A DNA stretch of 64,000 nt from Prostheceraeus crozeri (lineage: Eukaryota; Platyhelminthes; Polycladida; Euryleptidae): NCBI GenBank assembly GCA_907163375.1, contig CAJQUW010001446.1, positions 496,001 through 560,000 of the forward strand, given 5' to 3'. Within the stretch, counting starts at the first letter, position 1. Every line of letters starts with the position of its first letter. The position numbers and the translations under genes are program-made. Below are positions 36,101 through 50,146 of the stretch, in pieces. The notes under the pieces are model-generated. The model saw only the letters and a program-made list of their open reading frames with translations. It searched no databases and was not told the DNA's origin.

Positions 36101-39100
36101 ATCAATTGCTTAATGACGTAGACGCTGCTAGCTTGCTTTCCTAATCAGCACAACTTAGCTCCTTAGAAAAGCAAGCGACATCTAAGAAAAATTAAATCGG
36201 TGTTATTCTTTCTTCAAAGCACTTTCATCTTTTCTTAACGCTTTTCAAAATTCGCGTAAAAACAGAAAGGTAATTATGTTAGCGTGTTCATTGTTAACAT
36301 ATTGTTAATCCTGCAAATATTGATAGTTACTATTTATATTCAAAGCAAAGATATAATAGTGATATTATATGAATGATCATTTTTGCCAATAATTAATCTA
36401 TTTCAATTGAAAGCTTTCAAAATTAATATTTAGTGGTCAATCCTTTTACTTTAAATCATCGCAAGGAAGAAAAAACATGTGTACAGGTACAAACTGCACA
36501 AATATCGCGACCGCTGTCCTAGTGGTGATGGTACGATATTGGACATACACGTATCAACACCACGTGGAACTCCTTTACTTCTCTTGGATATATCTCTTAC
36601 ATAGGTTGCAGAATTTACATGTGTTTTCATAAATTAGTAAGGAATTTGTATAAATTTGTTTCGAGGATGACTTACTAAAATACTGCATGATAAATGGATT
36701 GGTCAGAGTATGATAATTATTCAAATATTTATTTCAATATGTTGCATCTCGTTTCCGTAATGAAGCTTGTCCCGCCGATAACGGATTGTGAATTTGACGC
36801 AGCTAGAGGAGCGCTCGAAAAATTCCTATATGTTAATGATACCATCGATTTGACGAGGACAATTTATTTCATAATTAAGCTATCAACTGATACTAAACTT
36901 GGTCGTCCTTCTGATTCGAGTTGATTGTCGACAAGTCCTGTGTCGACAAGAACTGCGTCGACAAGTTCAAGAACAAATTAAACGCCTCCGAATCAACAAG
37001 TTTTCATATTGTCTTCGGTGTGTGTTTTGAGATTTCTCTTAAATGTCAAGAGTTCGAGTGCTCCTGTTACTTCTCAACGTTTTCCAATATTGTTAGATAT
37101 CCTTCTTGTACGGAATGTCTGCTCGTTTATTTTTGGATTGATTCGTCATGACGTCAAGCGAGACAACTAGGAATCTAAATTACACAGGCAGACTTAATAC
37201 AAATACTTTCACGTATCTTTATTTGTCGTCTTTTACATTGCATAAAAGTATTTTCATACGTAGACTGGCTTGTATTAGTAACTTAACACAGAATGAAGGA
37301 TTTATGCATTTACTTGCGCTTGAGAAGTTTATGGCACTCAAAGACTCTTGATGGCACTAGTGCGACCTCAATCTACTTTGCTGCACTAACACACAGGTCT
37401 AAGCTATTTTCCGATGGACGAATGCTAGCGAATGCGAAAGTAAAGTTTCAACTTGCTCAAGCAATGAATAAGAAAGTGACTTTATATCGTTGACACAATA
37501 TTGCTTGACAATATTTTGCCTAACATCAGATAGCCTTGATCCAAGGGTTCCACTAGTCCATGGAAATCATCATGTCATGCCTGTAAAACGTTCAAAGGAA
37601 AGATCTCACACGCGAAGGAAATTGTCTTCGACCGCGAACATTAAGAAATGTCTTGATCTTTCCGATACTTTCCATTGCATGTGAAAATTTCTCTTTCATA
37701 AACTTGATGGGAAGATTTTGTATTTGAAATGTATTTGAAAACTTTTTTGAGTATTTGTATGGTACATGTATTATGGAAGGTCAAGCAATGTGTTTAATGT
37801 ATAATTGTAATTTAACAAAACAACCTGGATCATGACACAAATCTCCCAATATAACAAACGATATCCCATTTCTTCTTAAGTCAAATTCTCTATTATTTTT
37901 TCTTCTAAATGACAATATTATCTTAATAAAATTGGTTTTTCCAGTATTTTAAAACTAGTCAATGCAGAAAATGACCACAAAAGAAAAGGAAGTTTACTCT
38001 TTGCTGTGATATTACTGATTCTATATGACCTATGAAAAATGCATTCGTTCCAAGCCTACCATTGGTTGTAATGATCTTAACTTCATGTTAGTCAATTAAG
38101 TTTATCTATCTATCATCAGATGTAGCATTCACCTTCAAGTAGAGCGACACGAATTATAGTGTTTAATTGAACTTAGTGGCTGAAAGTGCTACTATTTATG
38201 AAAAATTGTAACTTTTCAAAGACAGCTGTTAATTTAATGCAAATGTACACCTTTATGAGATCTCATCAAGCTAAAGCATGTACATAAGGAAGACATCGGT
38301 ATGTACAACAAGTCAAGAGAAAAAGTTATAAAATGAGTAATTAGTATTTTGTGAATTCTTATTTGTTATTTGTTACTGGATATAATTTTTGATGAGTCCA
38401 GATTCGCGTAAGTTGATAGAATTACTATATTTGTCGATCACTTAAGTCAATGTCATATTTACACAATTGGTGGCCAGCCTGGAACTTTGCGAATCTGTGT
38501 CTGATTATCACACGTGAACAAGCTTGCCAAGCGAAACGTCGTGTAACTTACCATCCAATAAATTTGTATCCGAAGAAGATTTTCTCCTTTCTAATCAAAT
38601 CTGACTGTCGTGCCTACACAAAAACATCCATTTGCTTAATAGGGTCTGGTAAGCATTTGCAATAAATAAACATCAGTTTCTGCACATTCCTAGCATATTC
38701 CTAGCAGTTTTGCTTCTTTGAAAATTTCTGTATCAAATCATCAACTTTAGTTACAACCAATTTAATTGCATCTACAAATGTAGTAGAATAATCGCGATTA
38801 CCTCTGCAGGTGTTTCGACTAGGAAAGCCACTAGATTTTTTTCTTCAAATTTCTTTTCCATGCCGACAGTAAGTTCTTTAAATAAGAGGAAATGACTACT
38901 TTAAATATTAGCGTGGATGTGTTCAACTATTTTTACTGAATCTTAAGCTTCATTTGTAACTAAATGTGTTCATTTCTACAATATGCGGATCAATGCACAG
39001 AGGAGAGCGATGGATGAGTCAATTCTTTAATCCCCGTTCATTTGCACATGTAGTTTAACGCGACTCGCCTTGCATTCTGTAAATCAAGAGGTCAGTCCTG

Positions 39101-40469
39101 TAGTAAATAATATGAAAAATCAAGCAGAGCAAAATCAAAAGTCGAATGCACAACCATGTTGCTGAACGAACGACTGAAATTGCAAAATTGAAATTCTTTT
39201 CGATATTGCAATCACATTTCGCGGAGTAATTGAAACACATTGGAAATCTGATGTGCTTTGTCTAAAAATTCCTCTTGACGGCTGGTCTTATGTAACTCTT
39301 TCTTTTTGAAAAAGTAAAGTGAGAAGATGTTAAGATGGAAGACACTAGATGAACTTTTATGCATTACATTACAGGCATCTCATTTCGCCCTGTCATTCAA
39401 TCAACATCATCAATATTCCTTCAAAGATTCATGATTTCTAATGGAACTTCAAAGCTTACTCAAATGTGTTTCAAATACAAGGATTCTCTCATTATCCGAC
39501 TATTTGCTCAAACCAATGAATATAGATAATTACAATATTGTTTCTTTCTCCCTTGAGTTGATCAGAAGACTGATCTTTTCAATCTTCATAGTCGATGTAC
39601 TTAGATAATACAATTTATTTCTTTTCAAATTGATGATGAAGAAACGGTTCAATAAACATTCAAAATTATTTTTCTCGATGTTGATCGTATCTTTCTCTAA
39701 AGACTTCAAATATATCTAAATGAATTTTCGTCTACTTCGTCATTATATCAGAATATGAATCCGACATTATGAGTAAGCTTCGAATAATTATATATCTACA
39801 CAATGATTTGACGATGAAACGACGGCTATATGTGCCATAAAAACAATCCATCTTCCAAAAAGTCCCGAGTCTAACGACGTTGCTATTATCTCAACTAATT
39901 TTCTCTTTGTTGAGTAAAACTTTAAAAATTACTTATGAAATGAATGCGAATAGGAAAAGCTTTGTTTAGGTAATTTGAAATATGTATACTTACATACGTA
40001 TAATTATATATGTATACTTATAACTTTTAACTTGTAATATCTGCCCAACCCGCAGTAATTTATGCGAGTAGCATTGTGCAATTTGTCATGGGCTCTAGAA
40101 CCACAGATTATAACCACTTTAAGTAGGGACTACTCATGAAGTGAAGCTCATAAAGCTGAATCGCACCTACGAGAATTGCAAAAAGCTTGATGTAGCTTTA
40201 ATAACTGATGTAGCTTGATGTAACTGTAATTTGATGATGATTTTTTACATACATGCACATTCATAATAACTTGCATGATTTTATTGTCACTGATTTAAAG
40301 TGCCATCAACTCAATATGCTAGACATGGCTTGAAATTAATCGTGAATTGTTACTAACATTTACCAAAATAGCAATTCTGACAGCAATAATTCCAGTATTC
40401 TAGTTACTGTGGCTAAGTAGTAATTGATTTCTATTAATGCAATTAATGCACGAAGGCATCAAAAATTGA
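33155..40469 (+). other. K2P intron, middle part
   Basis: No exon recognised. It contains an exact 27-bp tandem duplication (36025-36051 and 36052-36078) and three copies of GTCGACAAG spaced 15 bp apart (36927, 36942, 36957). A GC-richer patch at 34360-34530 has open frames with no known motif. Confidence 0.6.
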
Positions 40470-41397
40470 CAGGGCTGCTGTGGGGATGGATTTCCTATCC
40501 TCATCCCCACCCCATCCCCATAGAATTCCTGTGGGGATCCCTATCCGAGTTTTCATCATATATGGACAAAAGATATGCCTACGATTACGATGCTTTGCAT
40601 GTTGAAAATAAAATGAATGTACTTACATTTTGTCGGTATTGGGTACCTTGGGTAATTATTCAAAACTTATTAATGAAAATAGGAATAAGCGTAGAGTACT
40701 GCATGTAGTATTATAAAAGTTAATGAATGGCCTTCCATGTCCCCAGTGTGATTGCATCTATTGAGATGTTCGATATTTTGTGCAGAGTTAGATTATTCTT
40801 ATATGATTATTCCTAGTGATTGCTTGGTATATCTTGGTTATCTAATTATCTTTGGCTTCAATATGACCTTGTTTCATTTCTGAACAAAAAAATAATTTGA
40901 TAAATTTCAATCGTACATTTCCATTAGGAGTTTACATACTGCTATATCATGATCAGTAAATCTGCTTATAAAATAATCCACTAACATTACGCATCTACCT
41001 TCCATGCGATAATTCAGAATATCATGAATCCTAAGACCAAACTCTTATCATTAAATTGTCGAAGCAATAAACTAACAAATTTTGTTGTACATATTCTGAT
41101 AAAGTTTCAAGTACTGTAGGGAAGTCAAGAATCTCAGCTATTCGTTATCCCTAGTTTTCACGAGTCTTCGAAAGTCACATGAGTGTCTGATGGATAGTTA
41201 ATTCTAATCCAAGGTTCAGTTGAAGTTAACTGAGCGCTCGAGACACCATTTCTGGACGTTGACGACAGAATTTATGTAGCACAGTATGTACATTTACTTA
41301 AATTATTGAAGTAATTTTATCAACACACCGATAAGCTCTGAATTCCCCATATGTGGGGATTCCCATGCGGAAAATATCAATCCCCACGGCAGCCCTG
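40470..41397. mobile_element. hAT-type MITE, 928 bp, with perfect 8-bp TSD
   Basis: The ends read CAGGGCTGCTGTGGGGAT and, from the right, CAGGGCTGCCGTGGGGAT. Identical 8-bp flanks aaaattga lie at 40462-40469 and 41398-41405. The subterminal regions contain several further TGGGGAT/ATCCCCA words in both orientations. There is no coding capacity. It sits in the K2P intron 180 bp before an exon. Confidence 0.93.
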
Positions 41398-41577
41398 AAA
41401 ATTGAACAGTTACTCCGTTCCTTTGAACACATTGATCCGGATTCAAGATTGAAGTCACATCATTGATGTGGCTTATTTGATTATCTAATTGATTTTGAAC
41501 TGTAAATGCCCTGCAATGTCTATGCATCGGAACTTGTCATTATTCATTTGAAGGAAGGATTTTCTTTCTTTTTGCAG

Positions 41578-41804
41578 CGAATTTCACATCAAGGGACTTT
41601 ATTTAATAATTGTCTCTTTCATTCATGTTACGATGTTCACATTAATCCCGGCAGCGATCTTTGACTTCATTGAGGACGACTGGACTTTCTTGGATTCTGT
41701 GTATTTCTGCGTTATTTCTTGGACTACTGTCGGACTTGGAGATTTTGTACCCGGAGAACATCATAATCAGCGCCTGCGTCCATTGTATAAAATTTTCTCA
41801 TCAT
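41578..41804 (+). CDS. K2P (TWIK-like) potassium channel, TM3/pore-2 exon
   Basis: Bounded by a pyrimidine tract plus tttgcag and by a GTAAGT donor. It encodes EFHIKGLYL, TM3 (LIIVSFIHVTMFTLIPAAIF), FDFIEDDWTFLDSVYFC and the second pore SWTTVGLGDFVPGE, then NQRLRPLYKIFSS. The second filter is GLGD rather than GFGD. GLGD with the following VPGE...NQ...LYKI run is the pattern of the TWIK (KCNK1/6) subfamily. Reading frame and split codons match the exon before (AG+C) and after (T+TT), which strongly supports a single gene. The intron before it is 10.2 kb and holds a LINE and a hAT MITE. Confidence 0.95.
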
Positions 41805-44044
41805 GTAAGTCGTCCGCTAATATAATGAGGCTATCTCAGAAAATTGCAATTTATAATTGTTAGTTTTTAAACTTTTAATTAACTTCGTCATTGTAATGCT
41901 CATTTCATGAAGTCATGGAATTACATTCCTTCAATTGTTCCCTGACTGGAGATTAAGTCGTTGATTATTAATATCGCTTGCTTCGTTACGACAGAGTTAT
42001 TAGCCACTAACTTAATTTACAACCCAGACATGCACTAAATATGAGCAAGCCCATCGAAAAAAGATATGGCAGCAAAAAATTAAATTCCCATTATTGGATA
42101 ATTCATTCTTCATGTTTTGTGCCATTGTTTCCTTCCTTTAATTTGATGGTTGCTAATAAAGTTAACTAGCCTTATTTGCCTAACGATGGTCTCGGTATTC
42201 TTCACTTTACAATCGAACAATCACAATCGGATCCTTACAGATTTTTCTTCAGTAGATTATCCTTTGCTATGGTTAAGTCTGAATGGCGTAACTTTTGCGA
42301 TGGCCTCGGTATTACGACATGGCCACGAAATATCCTTAAATATACGTACAAAGGTCAATGAAACAAACAAAATTACATTTATATTGAAAGTTATCAAATA
42401 ATTTCATCGGTTAACTCTTAAATCATAACTGCGAGAATGCAAGGCACACCGCAAGGAACTACAGCAACCAAAGAAGCATCAGTTTCAATGCTCATCACCT
42501 CTTTTCAGGCTATAAAATGAGGAGTAAAGTAATCTAAATTTTGTGATTTTTAAATATTCAATTCAAGTTGAAGGTTGAAGCCAAATGTTAGGGAGCAAGA
42601 AATTTTACCATTATTCAAAATTGTCATACTTGTAAAAGCCGACATCGAAATAGACATGAACTAGACTGTCTACACACTTTTTTATGAGCCGAAGATGCAA
42701 CATGAAACTTTCTACTCAACCAGAACTTGAAAATTCTTCAATCAGGGAGATTATCTCAATTAATTAATTTCAATGAGTTTATTGTTGAAACCAGATAATT
42801 GAATTAAATTAGTGATAATCAATCACTATCCCCATTTTACAAAACAGGTGAACTTTTTACTGTGTGAAATAATGCTTTAAACTACCTGTAATGATGCATT
42901 AACAGCCAATTTCAACTGTGCACTCGCTGATCAGTTCCATATAAGATAGCTTAGCAAGTTCAGTTATAAAACGAAAGTAGGAAATGGCAGCAGTTACAGT
43001 GCATATATATTTATGCAACAGCTACGAGTATGTAGACAATAGCTACAATCAATCAACATGAGATAATTGCAATTAATTGATTATTACTGTTGCAATTTAA
43101 ACTAATTGGTTGACGAACTTGAATGATTGAAATTAGTTGACTACTTCCAGGAAGCACTTGAATGTGTCGATTGCTATGCCCGATTCAATTCAAATTATTT
43201 TTTGTAATTTTGGTTTAATTAACGTTATTGCAATACTTCAATGTCAGCTTTCCTATGATATAATCATAGGAGCATGACTCATAATCTGCAATCCTGCAAG
43301 TAGCATTTCAAGTCCAAAACTGAGCAGATAAGTGAGTATCTAGATCAGTAAACAAGTACTTTTACGTTTGCGATCATGCATTTGTTTGACTTGTGCATAA
43401 CAGTATATGCAAATTTAGTGGTGAAATGATAAATTCATACTAACTAAATTTAATTGCTTTATTTATGAAAATCATAACATTACCTCCTCCATGATAATTT
43501 ACAATTTTTGACTATATTTCCAAGATATCAGCTGATGAAAACAGCGTGTGGCCAGCGCATTCTATCATAAAATTTCATACCATCTAATCGCAACCAGTTC
43601 ACCGCGCAAACGTCCATTGTTTAAAATGACAAGCAAATGACTTGTTATTTATTACAATTCCCTATATGCCTCAATGCCTTAATGACTGCCAAAAGAAATC
43701 AAAAACGAATAAATTAGTCCACTATGAAATCACTCCGACTTCCCGAGGCAAAAACCATCAAATCTATACATTTTGATTACATATCACAGTCATGTTCTGT
43801 TAATATTAGCTCAATCCGATAACGTAATCTGGCGAAAGGAGCTTGCATTCAAAATGAGTCGTGTGAGACTGTGTTACTGCTAGGTGTTGATATTGATTGA
43901 TCGAAGATGTGATGTTTAGAGGTACGAGAACAAATTTGGTCTCAATTTGAATGCGGCCCATTGAAAGTCCGCATTACACTGATGCTGCAGTCAGTGAGAA
44001 CTCTTGTTGAATAATGTCAAACAAATCCTTTTCTTTCTTTCCAG
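41805..44044 (+). other. last K2P intron
   Basis: A 2.2 kb AT-rich intron between a GTAAGT donor and a ttctttccag acceptor. Nothing else recognised. Confidence 0.8.
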
Positions 44045-44304
44045 TTTACCTTTTTATAAGCATCATCAGTATGGTATATCTCATCAAGACATTTCATGAC
44101 ACCCCAAACTTGAACCTTGGTAATAAAATTTACATGGGATCTGATCGGCTGAATGAGGAAGAAATCGCACTTCGACCCGGGGACGAGGGACCGAAGTACA
44201 CACGTCAATTCAATGAACACAGCGTCTTCAGTCCTGATCGCAAAACTTCTGTCAGCTCAACCATTTCGGAGAGAAAATCGGAGGTGGAAAACTCCTCTCA
44301 ATAA
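44045..44304 (+). CDS. K2P (TWIK-like) potassium channel, TM4 and C-terminal exon
   Basis: The exon starts after tttctttccag and completes the split phenylalanine codon. It encodes TM4 (FYLFISIISMVYLIK) and a cytosolic tail of about 65 residues ending in a TAA stop at 44302-44304. The tail is polar and serine-rich (SPDRKTSVSSTISERKSE), with possible basic/serine phosphorylation contexts, but no named motif. The three exons together give about 219 residues; a whole K2P is usually over 300, so the N-terminal third is missing from this annotation. AATAAA at 44485-44490 is a plausible polyadenylation signal. Confidence 0.9.
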
Positions 44305-44484
44305 GACCGGGCTTCCGTTGATGACTTCATTTTTCATGACATTACTGCTCAAGTTTAAATGGTGCGAAAGATAAGATTAAGTGTTGGTTTTAAGCAAAAA
44401 TATCAACATGTTCTCTATGACGTTAGACAAGTTTAGAAAATAACGTGTAATATGTAGGATGATTCAATTTACCAAAGACGCTAG

Positions 44485-44490
44485 AATAAA
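44485..44490 (+). promoter_or_regulatory. candidate polyadenylation signal of the K2P gene
   Basis: Canonical AATAAA 180 bases after the channel's stop codon. The motif is common by chance in AT-rich DNA. Confidence 0.4.
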
Positions 44491-47400
44491 TTAGAATCGC
44501 TAAGAAACACTGGTTGAAAGTTGGTGATTAGTTTCGAAAATAAAAAGTTGTTCATTCAGGTAATGATGTTCCATATAATCTCAATTCCATCAAACAGGCA
44601 TTTATCTAAAGGCCGCTTTATTTGGAGAAATGTTCACGTGATTTTAGGTTTTCATACACTTTTGGGAAGATTTGAAATTCGGAATATATGCATGACTTTT
44701 GTATCCAATATTCTATTCTCAATTTGGTGTAACTTGAAAGATATTTCATAAATATATTATCTTGTGCATTTTTACAACGGTTTTCTCTCGTCAACTCAGA
44801 GCAAAGTCGCATCTTACATTCAAATTACAATTAATGAATGACACGTCATCCATAAAACACCTACCTAAGTATTTCTTCATTTAAGTAAATTTGGTCAAAA
44901 TGTTTTATTTTCTCTTACTCCACAAGCATTGTTTATGGACTTATGACATCTTATGTCAAATGCTTAAACAGCTGATCATTAATTAAGCTAATTTTTCCAT
45001 TCACCACATAATTTGATCTGATTAAGGCTTCTCCCTATTTGATGCTATAAAACATTTCAACAATAATACTGAAATGAAAGAAAAAATCCAAACGGCAATG
45101 AAGCCTTTTAATTATTGTGCACGTTCGCTATATAGCCTACATGGCAATATACAAGATAAATTACAAGCTGCCGCAAATGAAGTCTAGTTGAGCTTCATTC
45201 CATAGGCTGCGACACACTCCTTTTTTATGCAAGTAGTTAGACACAGCATAGTCATAACTTTTCACGCTTTGTTGCAAACTATTACACTGCTGCATAATTT
45301 AGAAATCTATTATTGGTGTGATAAACAGAGTAGAAACGATGATTTATATGTACTTTAAGAAGTATTGCGTGTAATCACAAATTAACATTGGAATCATTTT
45401 AGAGGAGAAAGATGTCACAAAGGTTCTCATGAAAGCTTGTTCCTGCAAGACTTCAGTTTTGAAAATTTAGACTCAAATACAAATGGTTGTACATAATTTT
45501 TTCTATGTTTGAAATTGACGTACGATTTTTTCACTTTTTCGCGGCGACTGCAATTTTCCAAAAACAGAAGTTTCATGCGAGCTTTTCCTTCGGTGCTCTA
45601 TGAATGGCGAGTTATACATTGATAAAAAAAGAAATGATATTTATTCCGATGTAAAATAACCGTACCGTAGAGCGAAAGTTCTAGATAACCAAGGTTCGAG
45701 TCCTGCCAGCCCACCCTCCTATGATTGGCAATTTCATGTAGGCTTATAGCCCATTTCATGTCAGCCATCACTAATTCGAGGAAAAAACAAGCATTTAGAA
45801 AGTTGGAATGATAAAGTTAATGATTAACAATATAGAATGGAATGAAATAACCGATAGGCTTATCAAACCGTCATGCAAAAGATGCGTGGCTGGTAGGATA
45901 AAAAACAACAACGTCATGGAAAAACGGTCAACATCATAGAGTAAGTATATTAAGGCAGAGTGGTAATTCAGCATTTATCAAATCCCCAATGTGTATACAG
46001 TTTCGATTTCATTAAATGAACATGAATCGATACCAGGTTGAGACCCAGCACCAACTGTGAGATATGCAGTTTTTCCACGCTTAGATAAATGTAAACGAAT
46101 TTGACTGATAATGATAGCAATACAGAATAGGGAATATTATTCCACAAATCCTCCATATCACGTCAATTTGGAGAGGCAATGTAGTTTGTTAAATTAGCAA
46201 TTCGATGGGTTACCATTAAAGCCCAATATTATAATAAGCTTTCTGAAGCGTGATCATATCACAAACTGAAAGAGAAAAACATCATAATAAAGGAAGCTTA
46301 TCACAATTAACTTTAAAATATGTTAATGGGTACACATTACTATTCAGATTCAAGAAATGACGCCTTGTGAAAAAATCATGCCGCTGAAAATTGAATTAAA
46401 AACGTTACATCTCAGCTAAGAAGCACAATGAGACTTTAATTTTTCCTTGAAGACTTGAAAGGACTTGCATCATAATGAAGTTCATGAAATTTCCTAGATC
46501 TTCAGCTTAATTTCCGCTTAATTAAGCTGCTTGTTAGCGAATATTCATTCCCTTTGATATCCAACTTGTTTCATGCTACTTATAAAGGGGCTTCATGTCG
46601 GTAGTGGATAAATTTTCAAAAATTTAGCTTTTTAAAAACTGCTCAAATAATGTTTTGGACCACAGGAACGTAATCTCCATAATAAAACTGAATATTTGAT
46701 ATAAAAATTTTCACTGTACACAGACACTTTTTTGAGTTGACACTCTGCCTATACCTGCTCTATGGTCAACATTTAATGTTTGAAAATTCCATTCCGATTT
46801 CATTGCATTTTTCTAAAATTCTTGTCTAACATTCTTTCTTCATTACCTTAGACTTATATCTAGCAAATAATTCATTTTATTTAGTTAAAAGTGCTGAACT
46901 CTTTACTAATTGCACAATGCTGACCGAGCTGACGGAGATCTCCCCAGTTGTTTGCGATTTAGTTATCTCAAGATAGTTTCAGATTTACAGTTTTCTGATT
47001 GGGAGATATTTGTGTAAATGCATGTTCCTAACCCTTAAAGTGAGCTCAATCAAAGTTTGCACCTTGTAAGGCTGGGTGATCATCACATAGTGGCTGACCT
47101 GAAATATTTTTTAAAATAATGCGTCTAAATGAATTATTTGCTTCATCAAAAGAGACGATCAAGAAATAAAATTGCAACTTCACACTTCATCAAAATGACT
47201 GAATTATAGGCTAAATGAAGTCAATTCAACAGTTCTTGAGTATTCCACTTCATACATAGCTAGAAAGTGAGGTGTGCAAATATAGCATATTAAATGAAAT
47301 ATCGACAGGTGCCTATTCATTAAATGTTGCGCTAATAATAAATAGATTTGTCATTGTGCTTGCAAAAAATCAGCATTTATTATTTATTGCAAGCGCACTA

Positions 47401-49745
47401 ACTTAGGCGACAAGTCTATAGTGTGTTAGTTACATGTAGTTGGTATTTAATCAGTACCCGTCGAAATTTCACTTCAAATGATAATTGCGCATCTCAATTT
47501 TGGTGGAGGTGGCTGCAGTTTTAAATAGGGAGCTGTGTTGATGTTGGGAGATGTGAACTAGGCTTCCTGATGATTCCTGATATTGGATGAAATGGCCGCT
47601 ATTCAGGCCTGTTCCCAGCTGTTGTACCTCCATTTTTTTAACACTTTCCATGAAATAACAACCGAATCCTTACTGAAATTGCATCCTCGCAAGAGCGAAG
47701 GAAGACGTGCTCCTTGCTTGAGAAATCCTGAAAAGATCAGAAAAAACCCGACGAGGTAGAAAAAATAGAAAGAGAAGAGCTGGCAGACGAAGACGATTAT
47801 GGAAGAGTGGAAGACTGGCAATGGAGCATCAGCACGCTGGCCACGACACCTAGAAAACATCGAAGTGCTAACGACGTTTGGCCCTAAGCCCATGACAAGC
47901 AGGAAACCTATAAGTCGCCAACTGATTAACATACCCCTTGCTGACCAACCCAGTGAAGACAAAGTTGTTTTGAATTCATTCGAAATCATTTTCCACGCTC
48001 GGATAAACTCCTCGGCAAATGAGTGAGCTCAAAGCTGAGGCCAGCTATAAGGATGTCTGTTGATGACCTATAAAATTAAAAGTTAGAAATAGGAGCGAGG
48101 ATCATCCATAAACACCATTCATTCGATAGGCATGGTAGAAGCGCGGAGGACACTTGCTGTGCATTTCATAATAAATATTTGAGTCGGTGCGTGTTGCTAT
48201 CCAATAAAGTCATTGCACACTATCGAATCGGCGTCATTAAACGTCAGACGCACACCTAGATATCTTAGAGTCATAGCGCGCAACAATATCTTCAAAAGAG
48301 ATTGTCACAACGCAGTAAAGCACGGCTGTTGGTGCAAATTGCTTCTGAATAGGTTTATGATCGTTCGTACGCTACACGATTGCGCTATGTCGTTTTGCAA
48401 CGAAAGATGCACGAATGACCTAGAGTGTAGTTTTATTTGTTATTAAGGGTATAAACTAAGATATCCCCAATTTTAAAGAAAAATGTTCAATTAATCCATT
48501 CATAGTTCAAATAAATGACAGCTTTTGCGTTCGTGTGTTACATTTTGGAAATTGCCTTTCTTGCGACCTTGGATCGAAAGTGAATATCAACAGTTGATAT
48601 CAACTATACTGCCATAGTAACGAGTGATGCATATAATCTTAAACACAATAACTCAATAAAACGTTGAATGTTTGATACATTTTGACTGATACCGTATATC
48701 TGTTATGGAAATTATGAGCTTTTTCTGACATTTTCGAGAATCATCATAAATCTAAAATAGAATGGTTTCTGATCAAAATACGCAATAATCGACCCCAGAA
48801 ATGAAAAATTCAGATAATTTATATATAGAAAGCATTAAGAGGAATGCATTAATGATTTATTATTTGATTTTTCCAATGTCCCATTTCCCCGTGGAATTGC
48901 CCTTATAAGCTGATTATATTAATAATGTAATTGTACATGTGTTGTACATTTGTGAAATAGTTATTCTGTTCTTCTACGAATTATGATTGCTGATAATAGA
49001 TTTCTTACAAAAGTCTTGAAACTTAATTTGAGTTAACAAGCTTAAAACATATGATGAAGAAGGGAATGATCAATGCAAAAATGCAGCATACATGCATGAT
49101 AATGCAATAATGATGTAATAGCAAGGGTACCGGTAGAAATTGAGTATTAAGCTTATCACTGTATTATCAACGTAGTATGGCATGATTTGAATATGTTTCA
49201 ATCCCTCAAATTTTGCATAAGTCATATGGAATAATAGGTCCACGTTGAACCCTTTACGCTAAGCCAAGTCCAAACCATTGAACCTAAAGGAGGATGTTCT
49301 ACAAACATAGCACATTCTACATAGTAGGGCCTACAATGAAAATTTGTCCAGCTGTCTCAAAATCAAATCTTGTATTTTTATCATATCAGGTGAAGCAATT
49401 TTTTTTCTTGGGCTGGACAAGGGATGCATGATAATTTTCATCCATGATGTATAGATTCATACCATGACTTCAAATCATAATAATGGTCTGTTTACTGATT
49501 ACACATCTCTTGTTCATGCGTCAAATTTCATTAGGCCTACTCGATAGGCCTACTATAGCCTCCTACTCATACTCATGCTTGCGCAAAGGAACAACGTCCA
49601 TGTTCATTAATGATGAAATTTAGAAAGCGGGATTTTGAAAAATACAGGTTTCTGAAATTTTCAACTCAAAGACTCAGTGTAGGCCTAGCTATTTTCTATT
49701 TAACCATTGTCCTATGCCAATTTTGAACAGCACTAGTCTATGTTT
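44491..49745. other. intergenic, with a tRNA-like relic at 45665-45710
   Basis: No gene recognised. At 45665-45710, GTAGAGCG (A-box-like 3' half) is followed by GGTTCGAGTCCTGCC, a near-perfect tRNA B-box with T-stem. The 5' acceptor and D-arm are not intact, so this is a tRNA pseudogene or SINE head. The frames at 47603-48026 overlap on both strands and show no motif. Confidence 0.5.
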
Positions 49746-49764
49746 GGGGTGCCTCAGGCACCCC
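49746..49764. repeat. perfect hairpin beside an element insertion
   Basis: GGGGTGCC, a TCA loop, then GGCACCCC: 8-bp perfect arms. It ends two bases before the TACA target duplication of the CACTC-ended element. Confidence 0.85.
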
Positions 49765-49779
49765 ACTACACACTCACAA

Positions 49780-50000
49780 AAGTAACGGTATAATAACGGC
49801 TGCACAACGGTAGTATCCGTTAGATGCTAGAAGAATAACGTTAGTACATGACGGAATGGTGTTAGATTAATATACCTAACGCCAAATTATCCTAACGGAT
49901 TTTAGAATTTACAAATAACGTTATCAAATAATAACGCTAATGATAATTAAAATAGCGTTATGAAATAATAGGTTTTCAAATGTTTAATAACGTTATCAAA
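49780..50000. repeat. left subterminal AACG/CGTT array
   Basis: About a dozen copies of TAACG/CGTTA, many extended to ATAACGTTAT or CTAACGC/G, occur within 220 bases in both orientations. The mirror-image array is at the right end of the same element. This layout suggests transposase or accessory-protein binding sites. Confidence 0.75.
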
Positions 50001-50146
50001 TTGGCTTTAGTGAATGTTTTGAAGTTTTAATTGTCATCGTTGTTGAAAGTTTCTACATATATATATAGGCCTAGACATGTTATTTTTTTTCGTTTAAGAA
50101 TATAACGACATGATCGCATTCATGATGTTCCCGGTGAAAAAAAATC

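Noticed and set aside
36694..37684. Chain of five short plus-strand frames that abut or overlap by four bases, looking like a compact operon
   Set aside because: The apparent four-base overlaps depend on non-ATG starts or chance. No motif, codon pattern or splice signal supports any of them, and the region is an intron of the K2P gene.
47603..48026. Long overlapping frames on both strands
   Set aside because: No motif on either strand and no splice context. The minus frame is a hydrophobic shadow of a charged plus frame, or the reverse, and neither is supported.
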